A program made the translations under genes and the position numbers. Source: Galbula dea (Eukaryota > Chordata > Aves > Piciformes > Galbulidae). Taken from it: 64,000 nucleotides of DNA. This document shows, one piece after another, positions 48,200-61,700 of the stretch. The stretch is from positions 723,501 to 787,500 of the forward strand of contig VWZX01006809.1 in the NCBI GenBank assembly GCA_013399015.1. The letters run 5' to 3'. The number at the start of each line of letters is the position of its first letter. Within the stretch, counting starts at the first letter, position 1. The notes beneath the pieces were generated by a model. It was not told the origin of the DNA, searched no databases, and saw only the letters and a program-made list of their open reading frames with translations.

Positions 48200-48504
48200 C
48201 AATAGCTCCCAACTGTAGATCACACACCATTAGTGATTCACAGACCAATTGCTGGAGGTCCATGGTGAACTTTGCCTAGCAAATCACAAGTTCCTCTGTA
48301 TTTCCAGCTGCTACCTTGCATTAAAAGCAACTAAAATTATATTACATGCTTTCTGAATACTGCTATTCAGAGAAGGCAATTTCTACTGTTACACAAGACT
48401 CATATCTAGTTGTGAAATGTTCTATGTGTAACTAGTAGGAGGGGAAAGCAGGGGTCAAGGGGTTGAAATGTGACCCACACACTGGAAAAGTTTGCAAACA
48501 CTTG
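48200..48504. mobile_element. Probable hAT-like non-autonomous DNA transposon (MITE)
   Basis: A 305-bp segment begins 'CAATAGCTCCCAACTGTAG' and then has a 'CACACACCATTAGTGATTC' plus 'ACAGACCAATTGCTGGAGG' block built around repeated ACC/GGT words. It ends '...GGAAAAGTTTGCAAACACTTG'. Reversed, the right end reads CAAGTGTTTGCAAACTTT, the style of hAT terminal repeats (CAGnGGTTCTCAAACTTT), and the left end is a weaker match. No transposase is present. The flanking octamers (CTTCAAAT and CTCTTTAG) do not form a convincing 8-bp target duplication, so age or mis-set ends must be assumed. Confidence 0.42.
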
Positions 48505-50125
48505 CTCTTTAGAACTTCCCTGCCTCAGCTCTAATCCTCTGATTGGCCTGATCTTTTAAAGTCAAATCAGTTTTATGATTTCTAAACTGTGATGGCTTTA
48601 ATTTGCTGTAGATCTTTCCAGAGATTATGATACCTTGTACAGCATACCTACAAATAAGTTCTGTGACAGCCTCATTAATCAGGCTCCATTTTAAAAGCAT
48701 TAGCCTTTCTGCCCTCTGTTGAATCCTCAGCTTATATTTCCTCAGTTACAATTAATGTTCATTTGAACCAATACTTTTTTCCTGTATGTTTTGGGTTTTT
48801 TTTCAAAGCAGGGCTTTTTTTTTTTGTCCATGGAAGTTTTTTTCTGAACCTTGTATTCATCTATTGCTGCAAATCATGGCAATATGAAGAACGGGGTTAA
48901 CAATGACTTTACACTGTGCTTACTCCAAATAGAAACACTCTGTTCTTGCCCACCTTTCAGCCAAGATCTGGGCAAAGTGAATTGTAAGATGTTATACTGA
49001 GCACCAAGCTAAGTATGTGTTGATCTGTACTCTGCCATGTGTCAATACCATGCATCCACAGGGAAAATTTGAGCTGTCATTTTAATATATGAAAGATAAT
49101 AATCCCTTTTTCTCATTACAGCTCTTCAACTCAGAGACAATACTGCTTGGAACAGGGTTTTACTGCTGATGACTTGTCTCCATTACTTTGGATGACCTTC
49201 CTTTACACTGTTTTGACATGCACTACCTGAACAACTTGGATCTGACTTTCCTTCAGACACTGTCCTATGACTGCCCAGAGGGTGGCAACAGCCTTCTACA
49301 GTTATGTTGAAGCCCATCTTACTGTATTATCAAGAAGTGGGTGCTGTAGCTTCTACAAGTCTTATTGAAATGTGTGGATTAGGAAGTCCTGGATGATCAT
49401 AGTCAGTCAACTATGGTTTTGCAAAGTGGATTCTCACATGTGTAGTAAAGTATTGCAGGTGTTGAAATAAAGAACAGAATGTCTCTGAAGAAACATGGAA
49501 ATCTCCTTTTAAAGGAAGGAATAGTCACTGCATGAGAAATACCAGACAAATTACATCCTAGGATGGCCTCATCTTCTCCAATAACTATAAGAACACTGTA
49601 GGACAACTTGAGTAACCAGCTTCAATGTAGATATCTTCACTATTGATTTCTAGATTCAACCTGAGATTAAATAACTTACTAAGGGTAGGCATTCCACAGG
49701 CACATTATAACCCCATTACAGTTAATGGAGAGCAAAGGCTTGCTTCAGATAGCTACATCTGAGCTACATTTGAGACAACCCCAAAGAATTCAAGGCATTC
49801 ACACCAGTTTGGCAGATATGACAAGAGAGTTAGAAGAAATGTCCTCTTCTTGACCTAGTAACAGCTGGAGGTAGGTTGGGTCCCCTAGACCATCTCTGTA
49901 AGCAACTGTTTAAAATACTGAATTCCACTTCCCAGTACACATTTAGATTGTTCCACATGGACTTGAATTTAGGTGTCATTAGTTTAGAGAAGATTTCTAT
50001 CCATGAAGTTGGTTGAGTTGAATCCTATACAAGAGATCTGAAGATCCATGCCATATTTTTAGTGGGATATATCCTCTTTGCAGATACTAACAATTTTTTG
50101 CCCTCTTAATTTCTCCTCTAACTAG
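48505..50125. other. AT-rich stretch, nothing recognised
   Basis: Two poly-T runs near 48,798-48,830 are the only simple sequence. No gene or transposon is recognised. Confidence 0.5.
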
Positions 50126-50255
50126 TATGAAGAGATATGGAGCTACTGGAGAGAGTCCAGCAGATGGCCATGAAGACAGTTAGTGGCCTGGACTATGTTC
50201 CAAATGAGGAAAGGCTGAGAGAGCTGGGACTCTTTAGCCTAGGGAAGAGAAATGA
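50126..50255 (+). mobile_element. CR1 LINE ORF2 scrap, plus strand
   Basis: About 130 bp match the CR1 C-terminal region: 'ATATGGAGCTACTGGAGAG', 'GTCCAGCAGATGGCCATGAA', 'GAGGAAAGGCTGAGAGAGCT' and 'GGGACTCTTTAGCCTAGGGA'. Translation corresponds to 'LLERVQ..MKT..GL' and 'ERLRELGLFSL'. Both the 5' part and the 3' end are missing, so it is either a deletion remnant or an insertion truncated at both ends. Confidence 0.85.
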
Positions 50256-51412
50256 TAAAGCTACATACCTTCCCACTAATTAAGTTATTTGCATGTGTTG
50301 TAGTACAAATGTCACATTATTCACTGGGTATTTTTAATCCCTATCTATTTTACAATGCAGATTAATTTGTGTGTGTGTGTGTTTGTGTGGTTTGTGTGTC
50401 TGTCTGTCTGTTTGCATAGTCTTTCAAGATAAAAACTCCCTGAGGGAGAAAATGTGCTGAACATTTGTACAGTAATCAAGGCAATTGGCAAATCAGCGAT
50501 ACTAAAGACATCTTTCCTCCCACTTTGGAAAGCTTCTTTCATTTTTACATCAAAAATTTGTGATTTAAATCAACAAAGATAGTTGAACTAAAATAAAAAA
50601 GGCTTTTAACCGAAATTCAGGAATGTCCTGAACACCAGGCTGCTTGTGCCACCACTTTGTTAAATGTCATAATCAAATTATATGATCTCAGTGAATTGAG
50701 ATAGTTTGCATCATGTTTTGCTCCACAGACAGGACAGTATAACCTAACATTTGGCCAAATTGCCTTGTAAGTACAAATTCAGATTTTATTTTTTCCATTT
50801 GCCCATTTGTTCTGGATAAATTGAAGCCAAAGATCCTTCCTTCCTTACATTTTCTGTAACAAATTCAATTTGTAGAGCTGTGTGATAATGGAATGACCAT
50901 AAATGGTGCAAATTTGCTAGTAACTGGCAAGCAAATCCTCTCTGAATTTGATCATGTTTATTCCAATAGAGCTTAGGTCTTTCAAATGAGTGCTCAGGGC
51001 ATTCAAATATCTGGGGGACAAGTTCTTCAACTGCTGAACTTACAACACAAATGTGTGCTCAAAGTCAGTCCAAGGCAGTATAGGTAAACTTTAGTTTTTC
51101 TACTCCCAGGACAAAGATCTGGGATTGAGTCATGCTCATGCCATGGCTGCAGGTGAAGCAGAATTGATGGAAAAAAGAGCTGCAGCAGGTTACTTCAGAA
51201 TAATTTTTTGCTGGTTCCACAGGGAACATAGGACTCTGACTTTGCCTTGCGGAGCTATCTTTCCAACTGTTGTAAATACATTGCTTCCCAGCAGCCCCTA
51301 CCTTCTCATAGCTCTAAACTTCCTTCAGTAATGGCAATGATAAAAAGTAACATAGCTTCTTAGGGCTCTAATAGAATAGGAATTAAATCTATCCTGTGAT
51401 TTTTTTTTTGTT
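50256..51412. other. AT-rich stretch with a GT microsatellite
   Basis: Apart from the GT/TCTG tract annotated at 50,368-50,414 nothing is recognised. Open frames are under 70 codons. Confidence 0.5.
50368..50414. repeat. GT-rich compound microsatellite
   Basis: (TG)n, interrupted by TTTG and GGTT, then (TGTC)n over about 47 bp. All bases before the final (TGTC)n are T or G on the plus strand. Confidence 0.88.
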
Positions 51413-51430
51413 CCCCCCCTCGCCCCCCCG
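51413..51430. repeat. Interrupted poly-C tract
   Basis: C7-TCG-C7-G in strongly AT-rich surroundings, directly preceded by a T9 run. It contains one of the few CpG sites nearby. Confidence 0.85.
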
Positions 51431-51435
51431 TATCT

Positions 51436-51870
51436 ATTAGTTATGGGAATTGCCTGTCTTGCTTATATGTAAATTGACTGTCTTTGTATGACCAGGCAAT
51501 ACATACACAAAGCAACCTATGGCCAGATAAGGTCAAATAAGAAGGATGTCCTACAACCATAGAAAAGAAAGTTTGTATTTTTACAGTGAAGCACTGTGCA
51601 GTCAGAGAAAGAAGCTAGGCAGCTTGCTAACAGCATCCCAGGAATTAGCCTTGGCTAATGAAATAGCTAATTCAACATGCATAAGTAAGTGCTTGACTAA
51701 CTAAAACACCTGATGATTCTGATATTGGCTGTTTGGTTTGTATAAAAATCTGTATTCATACATTTAACATGGAACTCCCAGTTGATTTTAGTCAAGTCTG
51801 TATAGAGAACATTGGCAGGCTACCTCTCTGACTGAGCAAGGCTGTGGGAGGCTTAAGTATGTTCTGTGTA
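51436..51870 (+). mobile_element. Weak candidate for an old solo LTR
   Basis: Downstream of the poly-C tract there is a promoter-like order: TGTTTGGTTTG, then TATAAAAA at 51,741-51,748. A 'GGAACTCCCAGTTGATTTTA' segment and 'GTCAAGTCTGTATAGAGAAC' follow, recalling the R-U5 part of avian LTRs. The expected AATAAA is not intact (ATTTAA about 25 bp after the TATA box). I could not define TG/CA ends or a target duplication. It could equally be unique sequence. Confidence 0.27.
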
Positions 51871-54800
51871 ATATAGTCTGATTTCTATTTTAATGAACTG
51901 AATAAGTAGAACAGGCACTTAGGTTAAATGACCCAACAGAGAACTCAACAACCAGAGGAGGAAAGAGAGAGTTTAAGATAAAAGTAATAATCTGTATAAT
52001 CTAATAAATCCATTTTTCCAAATGAGAATATAAAGTCTACTACCAGAGCCCAAGAAAGCAAGTGAGACCTTTGGTTCTCTATCTGAACCTGCTGGTAATT
52101 TGCTGTGTGATCTCATACAAATTTGGAGGATTCCCAGGTATTAATTTAAATGCCCACAAAGCAGTTGTATTATAATTTATTTTCCACTTGGGAAACCATA
52201 GAAGGAGAGATTCTCAAGTTTAACTAATATTCCTAACTGCTTTAAGATTGCTGGATGAATGATATTCAGTAAACATAACATTTAGAGACTTAAGTTTAAT
52301 CTATCTGAAGCAATTGAGGAGGATCTGCATTGAGTTGTAAAGGCACAATGTTAGCATGAGTTAAGATCACTTTGCATTCCACTGTTAGGAAGAAGAAACC
52401 TACCTCTCCCCAGCTGTACATGTTGAGTTGCTGTTAATGCCATTATGCTAGGTACACAGATAATTATGGATGAGCACTGTTTCATATCCACGTTACAGAG
52501 GCAAATGTCTGCACAAGAGGCTGGAACTGTTTGCAAAGGTGTGAAGAAAGTTTGGCCAATGACAACATGTCTGAACTTGGCTGTGAATTAAAACCATTCA
52601 GGATGTAATAAGAAAGATAAAAACCCAGCAATCTGTGAACTTGATGTTCTATGTGAATGATATATCAGAGTAATACCAGTTTTTAACAGAAACACTTCAG
52701 TCTTCTGATGCTTAAAGGACTCAGGGTGGAGGAAAATTCACTGAAACAGACTCTAGACTTGCAGTAAATGGGATGAACATTTTCTTTAATATTATTTTAG
52801 ACATTTTTCTCCAAAGCTTTTGGATTTCAGTCACTAGCCCACTGAGATTGGGGAGAAACTGATTTAAAAGAAGCAATATAGCATCCCAGTCAAAAGTGAA
52901 TTGAATTCAAGACCATTCAGGGTAGCATGAAGCTTTTCAAAGATAAACATTTTAGAAAAATGTTGAAGGGAATTTCTAGTTTTCCTCTGTTTTGGTACAC
53001 GAAGTTTATGTGCTTCTGACAGACAGAAACTAAAACAGACCAAAGGAATTTAGTGAAAAGGTGACCTAGTGAAGTACTTTTCTTTTTTTTTCCCTTCCCT
53101 GTTCTTTTGGGAGCAAAAAGAGAGGGTCAGCTTTCAAGTTTCAGTCATAACATCAGTGAGGTTAAGAGGTTAAGAGGAGAGCTAGTTCAGAGGAACACAG
53201 TTCCAAAGAAATTTTGCCATATGGTCTGCAGTAAGCAAAGTGCCTTGGTCTGTGTGTAACCTAAGCAAAACCTAGAATAGGTGGTGCTTCATCTTCAGTG
53301 AGTAGGTGGAAATCTACATTTGCAATAAAATCGGTGAAAAAAGCTAAAGGGTGATCTAGTCTGCTGAAATTAAGAACAATTTTTCTTACAGTGTTGGGAA
53401 ATAAGAAGATATGTGAGCTACCTTCTACTGGTAACCCCAACAGGAAGATTTCCTGAAGAAAGGAAAGGATGTCATCATTGACTGTTCATCACCTACCTTG
53501 TCACCTTTTGCCCAGAAAGAGAATCTCCAGTCCCCTCTGTCCATATCTCCCATGTCTGGCAGAATACTTGGACCATCAAGTAGAAGCTGAGAGAAGGAAC
53601 ATTACTTTCCACAGAAAGAGGCACAGTCTACTCCAGAGTCTGTTCTCTGAAGTGTTGTTATGCATCTGGATCAAAACTGCCTTATTCTTACTGATTTCAC
53701 AGTATGGACAAGTGTATGCCAGTGCTCATCCCTGTATGCTGACCCTATTTAACTTCTCAGTGCAGGTGCAGCCTCAGGTCTGCTGTAATAATTAAGTGGG
53801 TTTATTTCCAAAACTGATATTTCTGCACATGTGTGTATGCAAGCAAATTTCAGAGCATGGCTAATGTGTGGTTAAATTTTAGTGATTACAGAGTTAGGCA
53901 GTACTGGGGAGCAGGTGGGCAGGTTCACAGTTAGAGGATTAGTGAGAATTCCTAAGATCAGCTTGCACAAGTTGAAATGAGCTGAGCTCCTTCCTTCCTT
54001 TTATTTTTTTCTTCCATAAATGTCAAAAATAAAATTAATAATAACAAAAATTATGCTCTTGTTGTTTTAAATCTCTTTATCAGTTCTGAACTTTTATGGA
54101 GTAAGCAATCAACTTTGTCAGAGCTCTGATTCAGTAAAATATTATTTTAACCTACGTCTAAATCCAAGTGCTATAGACTCTGCTTTCCTGAAAAGAACAC
54201 ATTCACTTTGGAATCTGGGAATTTAAATCTTGAAACACTCCACTTTTTTTTTAAACTTCAGAAAATATCAGCTCCCAAAGAGAAATTAATGGTATCTAAT
54301 TTTTTTTTTTTTTAAGGTATAGGGTTCACATTCCCTTGAATATTTCTTCCTTGTTTTCTCCATGTTTTGTGATTAATACATTTTCAGGTGTTCCTCACTC
54401 TCCTTCCATTTACTGAAAAGCTTTCTAGCTGTGTTATGATGTCTTAAAGTATGTCTAATATTAGCAACAGAAGGTTGATACAACCTTGATTCTAGTGCCA
54501 TCAATGGACATAGAAAGATGCAGCATCAAGCTGTGGTGAAAGCAGAAGCATCTGATGGTTTCATGCCTGTACTGCATGGAAGTTAAAAAAAAAAAGCATA
54601 TTGTTTTTGTTGTTCCAAACATGACAGTTCTGCCTGCATGAAGCCCAGAGGACTGTATGCAAGGGACAGACAAGCCTTCATATCAGTAATTTCAAAATTT
54701 CTTTATCCACAGCACAATTTTTGCTTTGAAACAGCTGTTCAATTGATGGAGCCTGGACAACACCTTCTGTTGTTTTCATATGTGTTTACATCCTGCCAAT

Positions 54801-57800
54801 TTCACATATAACACAAATGTCATCAACAGCAGTGGTGTTTCCTTATGATAGGAAGAAGTGCAGACTTTATTTCTGTCTCTGGAAACAGACAGGTGTCTGA
54901 GACAGCATCTATACCAGTAAATTGGACAGTGGGGGCAAGACTTTTTCTACCCTTAGGCCAACTGGCACAGTTTAACCACATGCATGCTACTAAACACTCA
55001 TCTCCCAAAATCAGGAGGCTATGTCTCAGCTGTCTAATGGGAATTGCCCTTCCTTGGTTATGACTCCCTGAGTATCCCTGGGAACAACTTGTGAGAGTGC
55101 TAACTTGACCCTGGACAAAAGTACATCAAGAGCTGTTTGACAGCTTAACACTATGGGTAACAGAGTAGTCTGGTGTCTGAGCCTGAACACTGATTAATTC
55201 ACTTCCATAAACTTGCCTTGATGCTTTGTTGTGGATTTCAGGTGTTCCTGTATGTTGTCTCTGTATCTCACTATTGAGATTAAGTTTGTAGTCAATGGCT
55301 TGGAGGTGGGGAAGGCAGTAAATGGCTGCAAGGCAGAGATCAACTGTTTGAGTGAATTCTTGGGATAACACAAAGCACACAAAAGAATATGCAAATAAAG
55401 CACATTCTACCTTAAGAATATAATATGCCACTGTTTTGGCTGGGGTTTGTATTACAGAATTTGATTTTCAGTATGGAAGAAAGAAAAATGAAGGAAAAGA
55501 ACACTCCAAAACTCTTAAAATGTACTGTGTTTCTATAAAAATGTGTAAATTAATTTTCTGTTTATATTCACTTCTGTTGAATGAATGAACTGGCACTTTT
55601 TCATATATATAAAGAGCTTTTATGTTATAGCTTGCTTTATGCTTGCATGAACTGGCAATTACTTTGGAAGGAGAGATGTTCCATTTTTCTTAAACAGACT
55701 GTATTGAAGTCCATTGTGACCATGAATCATTTGGAAAAGCAGCTAAAATGGAGGAAAATACTTCAATGTAATATAATGTTCTATTTACTGATAATAGGTG
55801 ACTTGTACTTGATCATAGCCTTGGATTTCTTTTCATAGTATAGTTATACAGAGTGAGAAGCACTGTAAAGTTGTAGATAATTTTGGTTCAATTATATGGT
55901 AGAAATTTTAATTTCTGAAGCTAAATTAAAAATAAAAGATAAGAGTATATTTGGCTTTATTTCTTCTATTGAAAAACTTAAAAATATCCATCTGTCCAAG
56001 GAAATTAGATCTTTTAGCTATTAGAATTAGATATCTCAATGAAACATTTAGAGAGTTGGAATGTACACTGGACAGTGTTCACAGCATTGACACATAGATT
56101 GTTCAGGGTGGCAGTGTTTTCACTTGGCTTTTTTTTCACTTCGAAGGACAAGAAAAGCAACCAGTGGTTAACTTTTAAAGAATGAAGAACTGGCTTCTTC
56201 CATGTTTGGCTTCCTTTTGCTTCATGCTGTTAATTGTACATAGAGTTTCATAATCAATTAAAAGCTATCTTGGGTGGAGCCGTAGCACTGGATCCTATAA
56301 ACAGGTTAAGATAGAAATGCCATCTCTGACAGTACAGAATTTAGATGTATAACTATACTGCATAGTGAGTGTTAGTGAGATACCCTCAAATGTGTTCATG
56401 CAGAGATATCTCCAAAGCCAGGAAGAGTATCTTCTTGAGCCAAAGACTGCTGCTGAGGAGCATGGCTTATTCCCTCAGGCACACCTTTATGCCAGCACCA
56501 CTTTCATTCCTCTTGCTGGTACCTCCAAAGAAAGCTGCATTATATGCTTGTGCATGCAGGGCTTTGAGCACCAGGTTCCACAGCTATTGCCTGAAGCACC
56601 AATGCTGTGTTGTAAGCTCAAGAGTCAGACTGTGCATTGGTAGAACTGAAGTTCCACTGGGCATCAGTGGAACTGAAGAGGAAGACATGAGGTGGCAGAT
56701 GGTTTCAAAACAACAAACAAACAAACACTGCAGAAAACAGATGTAAGAAACCTAAGATGATGTGGAGAAATCTAAAGCAGCAGCTTTGTTGTGAGTGTTC
56801 ATTGACTGGGTTACTAAGACACTACAGAAAGGAAAGGGATGAAGGAAATTATTGCCTCTTTTGGGAATCTGGGAAGAACTACTGCACTAAACCTCCTTCC
56901 TAAACTGGAAAACAGTGGATGTGCTTTTTATAGTCATCTTTGAAACTGACCTCCAGGTGAATGGGAATGAATTTCCACTATTCCAAAGGTGATCTGAACG
57001 TGAAAAGACTGTGGTTCACTCTTTCTGGTTTTGTTGTTCAGCTCCACCACCCTTCAGCTAAATAACTCCATAATGATACCATTTTATGACAAGAGAAAGA
57101 GTTTGGCTTCTGAAGAGCAAAATTAATTTCTAGGTTCAAAATCCCAACTAGGTTTAATAATGCAAATCTTAATCTTTTTTTTCTCATGCTATAACAGACT
57201 CCCTACTTGTAGACACAATGATGGTGCTGTAGAATAAAAACCAATTCATGTCTAGGTTGCCTGCTCTCCTTTGGGTGCATTTTTTTTCAGTCCATCTCCA
57301 CAAATTTACAAATGCAAATATGATTTAATAAAGGACAGTGGGTGTCTGTACCACGTAGTTGCATGAAGCAGAGAAAGATGGGGGTGGAGGGTGGATAATT
57401 CTAATCAAACTACTCACACCTTGCCCTCCTTGACATGCAATGCCACTTTAAACAGCAGTGCTCTAATAGAGAAAAGAGCTACTGTACTTCCCCACTCAAT
57501 AATTTGCATAATTTTGAAGAGCTGAAAATGTCACTGCTGTTTTAAGATAATTGTTGGGAAATGATTAAATATAGCATTTATACATTCCAGGGAAAAAAAG
57601 TATTTTACTATTCTTTTTAAAAATATTAATAAAGATTAATAAAATGAAAAATAAAATCACCCTGGAGGACAAACAATGTGCAAAATAATAGGTGTCATAT
57701 GAAGGCACATGAGTTACACATCCATTTGCTGTATCTTATCATACCTAGGAAAGTCTTAAGGAGACAGAGTTTTGACTGCCTCTCATGGAATTTCAAATGC

Positions 57801-58631
57801 AAATTTTAACAATAGGAATAACTAAAAATAATCCATTATTTTCTACCTTCTCTGTCTTGTAGCTGTGATTAGAATACTCCAAATTAATGTCTTCTTGTAA
57901 TTCCAGAAGTTTTTAATTGTAATGGATGTCCATGAGCTGCTCATTTCTTCTTCAGCATTCTTCTCCCAGCTGAACTCTTTGATGTTTGTGACATCAGTTC
58001 AGTGTAACAGAATATAGTCCTTACACCCTCCCTGCACTTAACAAGATATGTTGTTGTAGATATAATGAGTAGCTCCAATACAAATGTTTGAGGGAGGATG
58101 GTTCCAGAGAAGGTCCTGTCCAGCAACCTTTCACTTACTCTTTCTCATACTCTTTCTTACAGTGTTAGTAACAGTACAGCTGAGATTCAGAAAGGTCATT
58201 TTTACAATACTCATGAAAGGCTAGACTGCAGCTTCTTTGCTCAGCTTCATCTGGGAACCTGGCTATGAATTCCAGTTTCTCGTAGGGTTTTCAGTCTGTG
58301 TGTGATGTGAAAGATGTATTTCTCCTGAAGGACAACAAACTATATTTTGACAGTCTGTGCAGAAAGTAGAGCTTATTAATCAGTTTCCTCCTGGCTTCTG
58401 TAACTGATCAGTTACACTTACAATCTAGGAAGAAGAGGAGGAAAGAGATGATGATTACTGTTACATAGATGAAGATGAAAGGTTTATCTTTATCCAGAAC
58501 AATTTTACAGAGGATGAAATATCACATATTTGTATGACATAAACTCTGAATCAAAGAAACATGGCTTCTATCAAGACCCAATAGGTGTTTCCAAATGCAA
58601 CATATATTGTCTAGAAAGCACTTGAACTGTA
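51871..58631. other. 6.8 kb AT-rich stretch, nothing recognised
   Basis: Simple sequence only: T runs near 53,083-53,092 and 54,300-54,314, an A-run near 54,585-54,595, and a short (CAAA)n at 56,707-56,728. The overlapping frames at 56,365-56,746 (92 and 125 codons) have no domain and are considered chance. Several ATGCAAAT/TAAT-type words occur around 57,480-57,600 without forming a clear element. Confidence 0.5.
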
Positions 58632-58701
58632 TTTATTTTAATACAGCTGATTCAAAATAATTTTGATTTATTTTAATACAGTTGATTCAAAATAATTTTA
58701 A
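58632..58701. repeat. 35-bp direct tandem duplication
   Basis: Two copies, 58,632-58,666 and 58,667-58,701, each begin TTTATTTTAATACAG and contain TGATTCAAAATAATTTT. They differ at two positions (C/T at unit position 16 and G/A at position 34). TTGAACTGTATT before the first copy resembles TTGAACTCTATT after the second, so the original duplication may have been larger. It is a local duplication with no transposon hallmarks. Confidence 0.88.
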
Positions 58702-61700
58702 TTTGAACTCTATTTTTGTTTAATCGGTAAAATATTATCAGAAAAAAGAACTGACACAACCTCACAGAGTGGTCACACAGTCTGTTGTACTAAAATTGAC
58801 CTTGTGCATCATAATTTGTGTCTATTTATTATCACAAGAAGACATTGGGTACAGTAACATATATACAGACCTCTCACATGCTACTGTCTTAAGTTTGATT
58901 TTCGTGTTTTTTTCAGATTTTTTTTTCCCTGAGACAGCAGATGAAAACATCCCTGTTTAGAAAGACATGTAATTTTCTTTTAGGGATTCAAATCTCTAGT
59001 GAGTTGTCCAATTTTTACTCACCCTTACTGCTAGCAAAATGCAAGTATTGTGTTATTTCAAGGTTGAATTTGTCTAGCTTCAGTTTCTAGGCATTTGATC
59101 TTGTTAGGTCTTTGTCTCCAAGACTGAAGGATTTCCAGTATTAAGTATTTGTTCCTTGAGTCTGTACTTATTCACAAGGATCAAGACATCTCTCAACATT
59201 TCCTTCAACAAAATAAGCTCTTTAAGCTTCTCATTGTAAGACTTGTTTTCCAGCCTCTGAATAATATTTTTTTTAGTTGGTTGTCTCTATTGTTTCCACT
59301 AATCTTGTAAGGAGGGAGACTTAGTGTCTAAGATTTAGAAGACACAGCCACTGCCACCTCCACCTTTGCTTCTACTGCCATTTCCTGTCTGTTTGAAAGG
59401 GATGCTCCAAAATGAACCCTCTAAAATTTTATGTAGTGGATAGGTACTCAGATAAATGAGCACATTCATTTGACATTGAATGGTGAAATGCATACAAAAA
59501 AAGTAACTACAAACTCACACATCACTCAGATTCCTTCAGACCATCAATTCCACCAAACATCTGTTTTACCCTGCAGTAGTTGTGACTGTGTCTAATCTCA
59601 AAGCTAGATTTTGTGTATATTTTCCATCTGACTCATAAGTGCTTTATTTTCTGATGTTAACACTTTTGAGACAATGTTTTTGTGAGTCTTTCTCCTTCAG
59701 GATTTTTTACTTAGTATTTCGTGTTACATCTTATTTATCAAGAAAGGCTTTTCAAATACTGGAAGTCCTGGACTTTTCAAAGTACATGTCCATTTATTTT
59801 AAGCTGTTTTCTTTTCCAGAATACCCAGAACAGAGCTTTCACATCTCAACTGAATGAGCAGTTCAGAATTAAAAAAATAATGTATATTGGTCACAGTTAT
59901 ATGCTAAATCATTAAGGTTTGCCATTACCTGAGTGCTAATTAAAAGGAAGAATAGTTGAAGGATAAAGTAGGGCTTGCAAGCATATCACACATGGGCTCT
60001 TTCCTAATATATTTCCCGTCTATCACAGTTATTATTGCAGGGTGGGATGACAGGTTAATTATGTACTTGCAGGAGAACTGATACAGAGCATATTACAATC
60101 TCAAAAGCAAACACTTATAATCATTTTATCTAAACAGAAGACAGCCTCACCTTGATGAAGGTCTACATTTAGTGAACATTTTAAGGCAACAGTCACTGCA
60201 CTCTCAAGAAAGATACATGATAAACCATCCATCAGGAGATACCAAGTCTATAACACATAGCATGAGCATGTACTTCAAGAACTTAATAAATTAGTATGCT
60301 AGTACATGGAAAAAAAGGTTGATTTTGTGATGATGCCAAAGGACTGGGATTCAGAAAATTCTGTTTTAATTTCCAGGCTAATTTGTTTCCAGATTTCTGG
60401 TGTGCAGGTCTTTTGCTCTCATAGAGGCCCTCGGAGTGACACCTGACCCAGTGGGTCATACAACATGAGAAGATCCTACTGACAGGCATTTGATGCGTCT
60501 GATTACATGGTTGCCATGTATATGTACATCCTGTTGTCTGAGAGACATGCTCTCAGATGTATCATATCCTCAGAGATGGGAAGGTGTGTCCAAGGAGGTT
60601 ACACTGTGAAGAGGATCCTATTCAAGAGCACCTATGCTCTTGCTGTTGTGTAGCACAGACAAATGCATCAGCTTATCACAAATCAGGCTGTTCATCTATA
60701 ACTAGCAAATCTTTTGCCAGATATGAAAAATGCTGGTGTACTCAATGAATAATCTGACTCCTGAAAGGGTCTATAGGGAGAGGGGCAAGAAGACCTAGTC
60801 TCACACAGAATATTTTGACTTGGTAGATGAAGATGCAGCTGCAGTCAAATCATAGAGATTTTTATGTATTTTATTTAGAAAGAAATTACAAAACTTAAGC
60901 CCATTGAGTCCTGATGTTTTGAGGTTTAATTCTTGTTTCAACATTTTTCCCCTCAGTTTATCTGTTTTCCTTTTTCAAATAGGCTGCACTATTATTCATT
61001 TTTCTCCTTCGTTTACTTGCCATAGTCGCTTGATGTTAGACATTCTGTACTTGGCGTTGCTTTGTTACTTACTATAATCAAACCCAAGCAGTAATTAAAT
61101 ACTAATACCTAGATATCCAACCACGTTTTCTATAAGGTTCAGAATCTATCATAATGCATTTTACCTCCCTTTGTACCCCAAAACTACAAAAGAAGTACTA
61201 TATGAGCTGTTGGATTTACATCAACTTTCATAAAGGTCCAGGAGAAAAAAGGCTGTGCATAAGTATTGGTTCCTTCATATGGAGCTGGTCTAGACACATG
61301 AATAAAATATTCATCAACTAAATTATTCAAAGAGTAATTGTTGGTATTTGTTGAATAATGTATTCTGTTCATGGTGTCTGAATACTACTGAAATGAGGTG
61401 AATAAATTATATCAGAAAGCAGCAAAATTACTGACTTGCATTTTTTGAATAGCATTTGACCTAAGCTAAATGTATTTTAATAAAAGCATAGCATAAGAGA
61501 AAAAAAATGTACCCAGTTTTCCTTTGTGACAAAGAGTATGTTTTTAGGTATATGTTTTGACGGTCCTTTAGCTGTACAGCAGATATGGAGAATTGATACC
61601 TAGAACAATAATATGCTACACAGTGATTTTCAGGCAACACAAAACACAGTATTTCTTCCTTTCAGAAAAACATTTATTTTATTGCTACTAGAAAGCATCA

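Noticed and set aside
56365..56746. Overlapping 92- and 125-codon plus frames
   Set aside because: Two frames over the same DNA with no domain and no supporting context. Probably chance openness in a slightly GC-richer patch.
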